NCBI GenBank assembly: GCA_007127745.1
Contig: SKYV01000062.1
Location: 1-49,154, forward strand
Direction: 5' to 3'
DNA length: 49,154 nucleotides
Source: Balneolaceae bacterium
Lineage (GTDB): Bacteria > Bacteroidota > Rhodothermia > Balneolales > Balneolaceae
Below are positions 48,847 through 49,154 of the stretch, in pieces. A program made the translations under genes and the position numbers. Every line of letters begins with the position of its first letter. The first letter of the stretch is position 1. The notes beneath the pieces are model-generated. The model had not been told where the DNA came from and searched no databases. It saw only the letters and a program-made list of their open reading frames with translations.

Positions 48847-49154
48847 ATGCATCATATCATCACAACAATTTTTTTAAGTGCCCTGATAACCATTTTGACC
48901 CTCAATCCTCTTTACAGTCAATCAGATAGCGACCCGCTCTACCTCAAAGTGGATTATTTTAAAACTCAGCCTGATCAGATCACAGACTATTTGCATGTTG
49001 AACAGGAACTCTGGAAACCAATTCACCAGGCACGAGTGGATAACGGCATCATACTTGGATGGAGTTTGTACTCCGTTTTTGTGGGTGAGCCGGACGTACC
49101 CTACAATTATGTTGCCGTAAATGTCTTCGATGATTTTGAAAAAATTGATTACTA
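48847..49154 (+). CDS. secreted protein of unknown function, truncated by window edge
   Basis: Not in the ORF track because no stop lies before the window end. From the ATG at 48847 the frame stays open for 102 codons to the edge. The N-terminus MHHIITTIFLSALITILTLNPLYSQ is a signal peptide. The mature part DPLYLKVDYFKTQPDQITDYLHVEQELWKPIHQARVDNGIILGWSLYSVF resembles a ferredoxin-like dimeric alpha-beta-barrel (NIPSNAP-like) protein. The full length and function cannot be told. Confidence 0.75.
   Translation, partial: MHHIITTIFLSALITILTLNPLYSQSDSDPLYLKVDYFKTQPDQITDYLHVEQELWKPIHQARVDNGIILGWSLYSVFVGEPDVPYNYVAVNVFDDFEKIDY

Overview
The window suggests a chromosome segment of a member of the Balneolota/Rhodothermota (Bacteroidota-like) lineage, moderate in GC and rich in lipoproteins. 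The inference rests on gene content rather than a marker gene. It includes a one-polypeptide E2-E1 2-oxoglutarate dehydrogenase (KGD type), a complex I gene cluster carrying a pterin carbinolamine dehydratase as described for Rhodothermus marinus, an rpsF-rpsR-rplI operon without ssb, and Bacteroidota-type lipoproteins. Many junctions show Shine-Dalgarno-like GGAGG runs and 4-base start/stop overlaps. No tRNA, rRNA, CRISPR array, insertion sequence or phage gene was seen.

Layout. 0-5.4 kb: kgd, converging on a small pterin operon (PTPS-like gene and folE2). 5.6-12 kb (minus): ftsH, thiL, an ExbB-like/small membrane protein/ExbD/ExbD operon and an OmpA/Pal-like lipoprotein. 12.1-15.2 kb (minus): dsbD and rpsF-rpsR-rplI. 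15.4-20.9 kb (minus): nuoL-nuoM-pcd-nuoN. 21.2-28.7 kb (plus, divergent from nuoL): an 11-gene Mrp-type cation/proton antiporter operon in the order E-F-G-MbhD-MbhE-B-C-D, followed by two further D-like subunits with a 70-residue membrane protein between them. 28.7-40.1 kb: accessory metabolism and regulation, including a PAS histidine kinase with a degenerate ATPase domain, a TauE-like exporter, an SGNH hydrolase, gluconokinase, two secreted proteins, 6-phosphogluconate dehydrogenase, an ArsR/AHSA1 cassette, a DUF1697 protein and a PQQ-type sugar dehydrogenase. 40.4-44.2 kb (minus): ccmC-ccmD-ccmE-ccmF for cytochrome c maturation. 44.2-49.2 kb: a palindrome-rich spacer, a PH/SHOCT-like protein, a secreted AGE-family epimerase, a cardiolipin-synthase-like enzyme, a DoxX protein and a secreted protein cut by the window edge.

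How they fit together. The centre is a bioenergetic island: six antiporter-type membrane subunits (NuoL, M, N and three MrpD-like) lie in 13 kb, transcribed outward from one 323-bp region that carries a perfect 8-2-8 palindrome. The Mrp block has the subunit order of the membrane arm of archaeal MBH hydrogenase, but no hydrogenase genes follow. Its last D-like subunit has lost the TM7 lysine. Cytochrome c maturation appears to be the variant System I, because CcmE has a CxxxY heme-binding motif in place of the usual histidine. FolE2, PTPS and PCD together suggest a tetrahydropterin cofactor. The sugar dehydrogenase, gluconokinase and Gnd could form an aldose-gluconate-6-phosphogluconate route. 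These couplings are inferences from neighbourhood and motifs.
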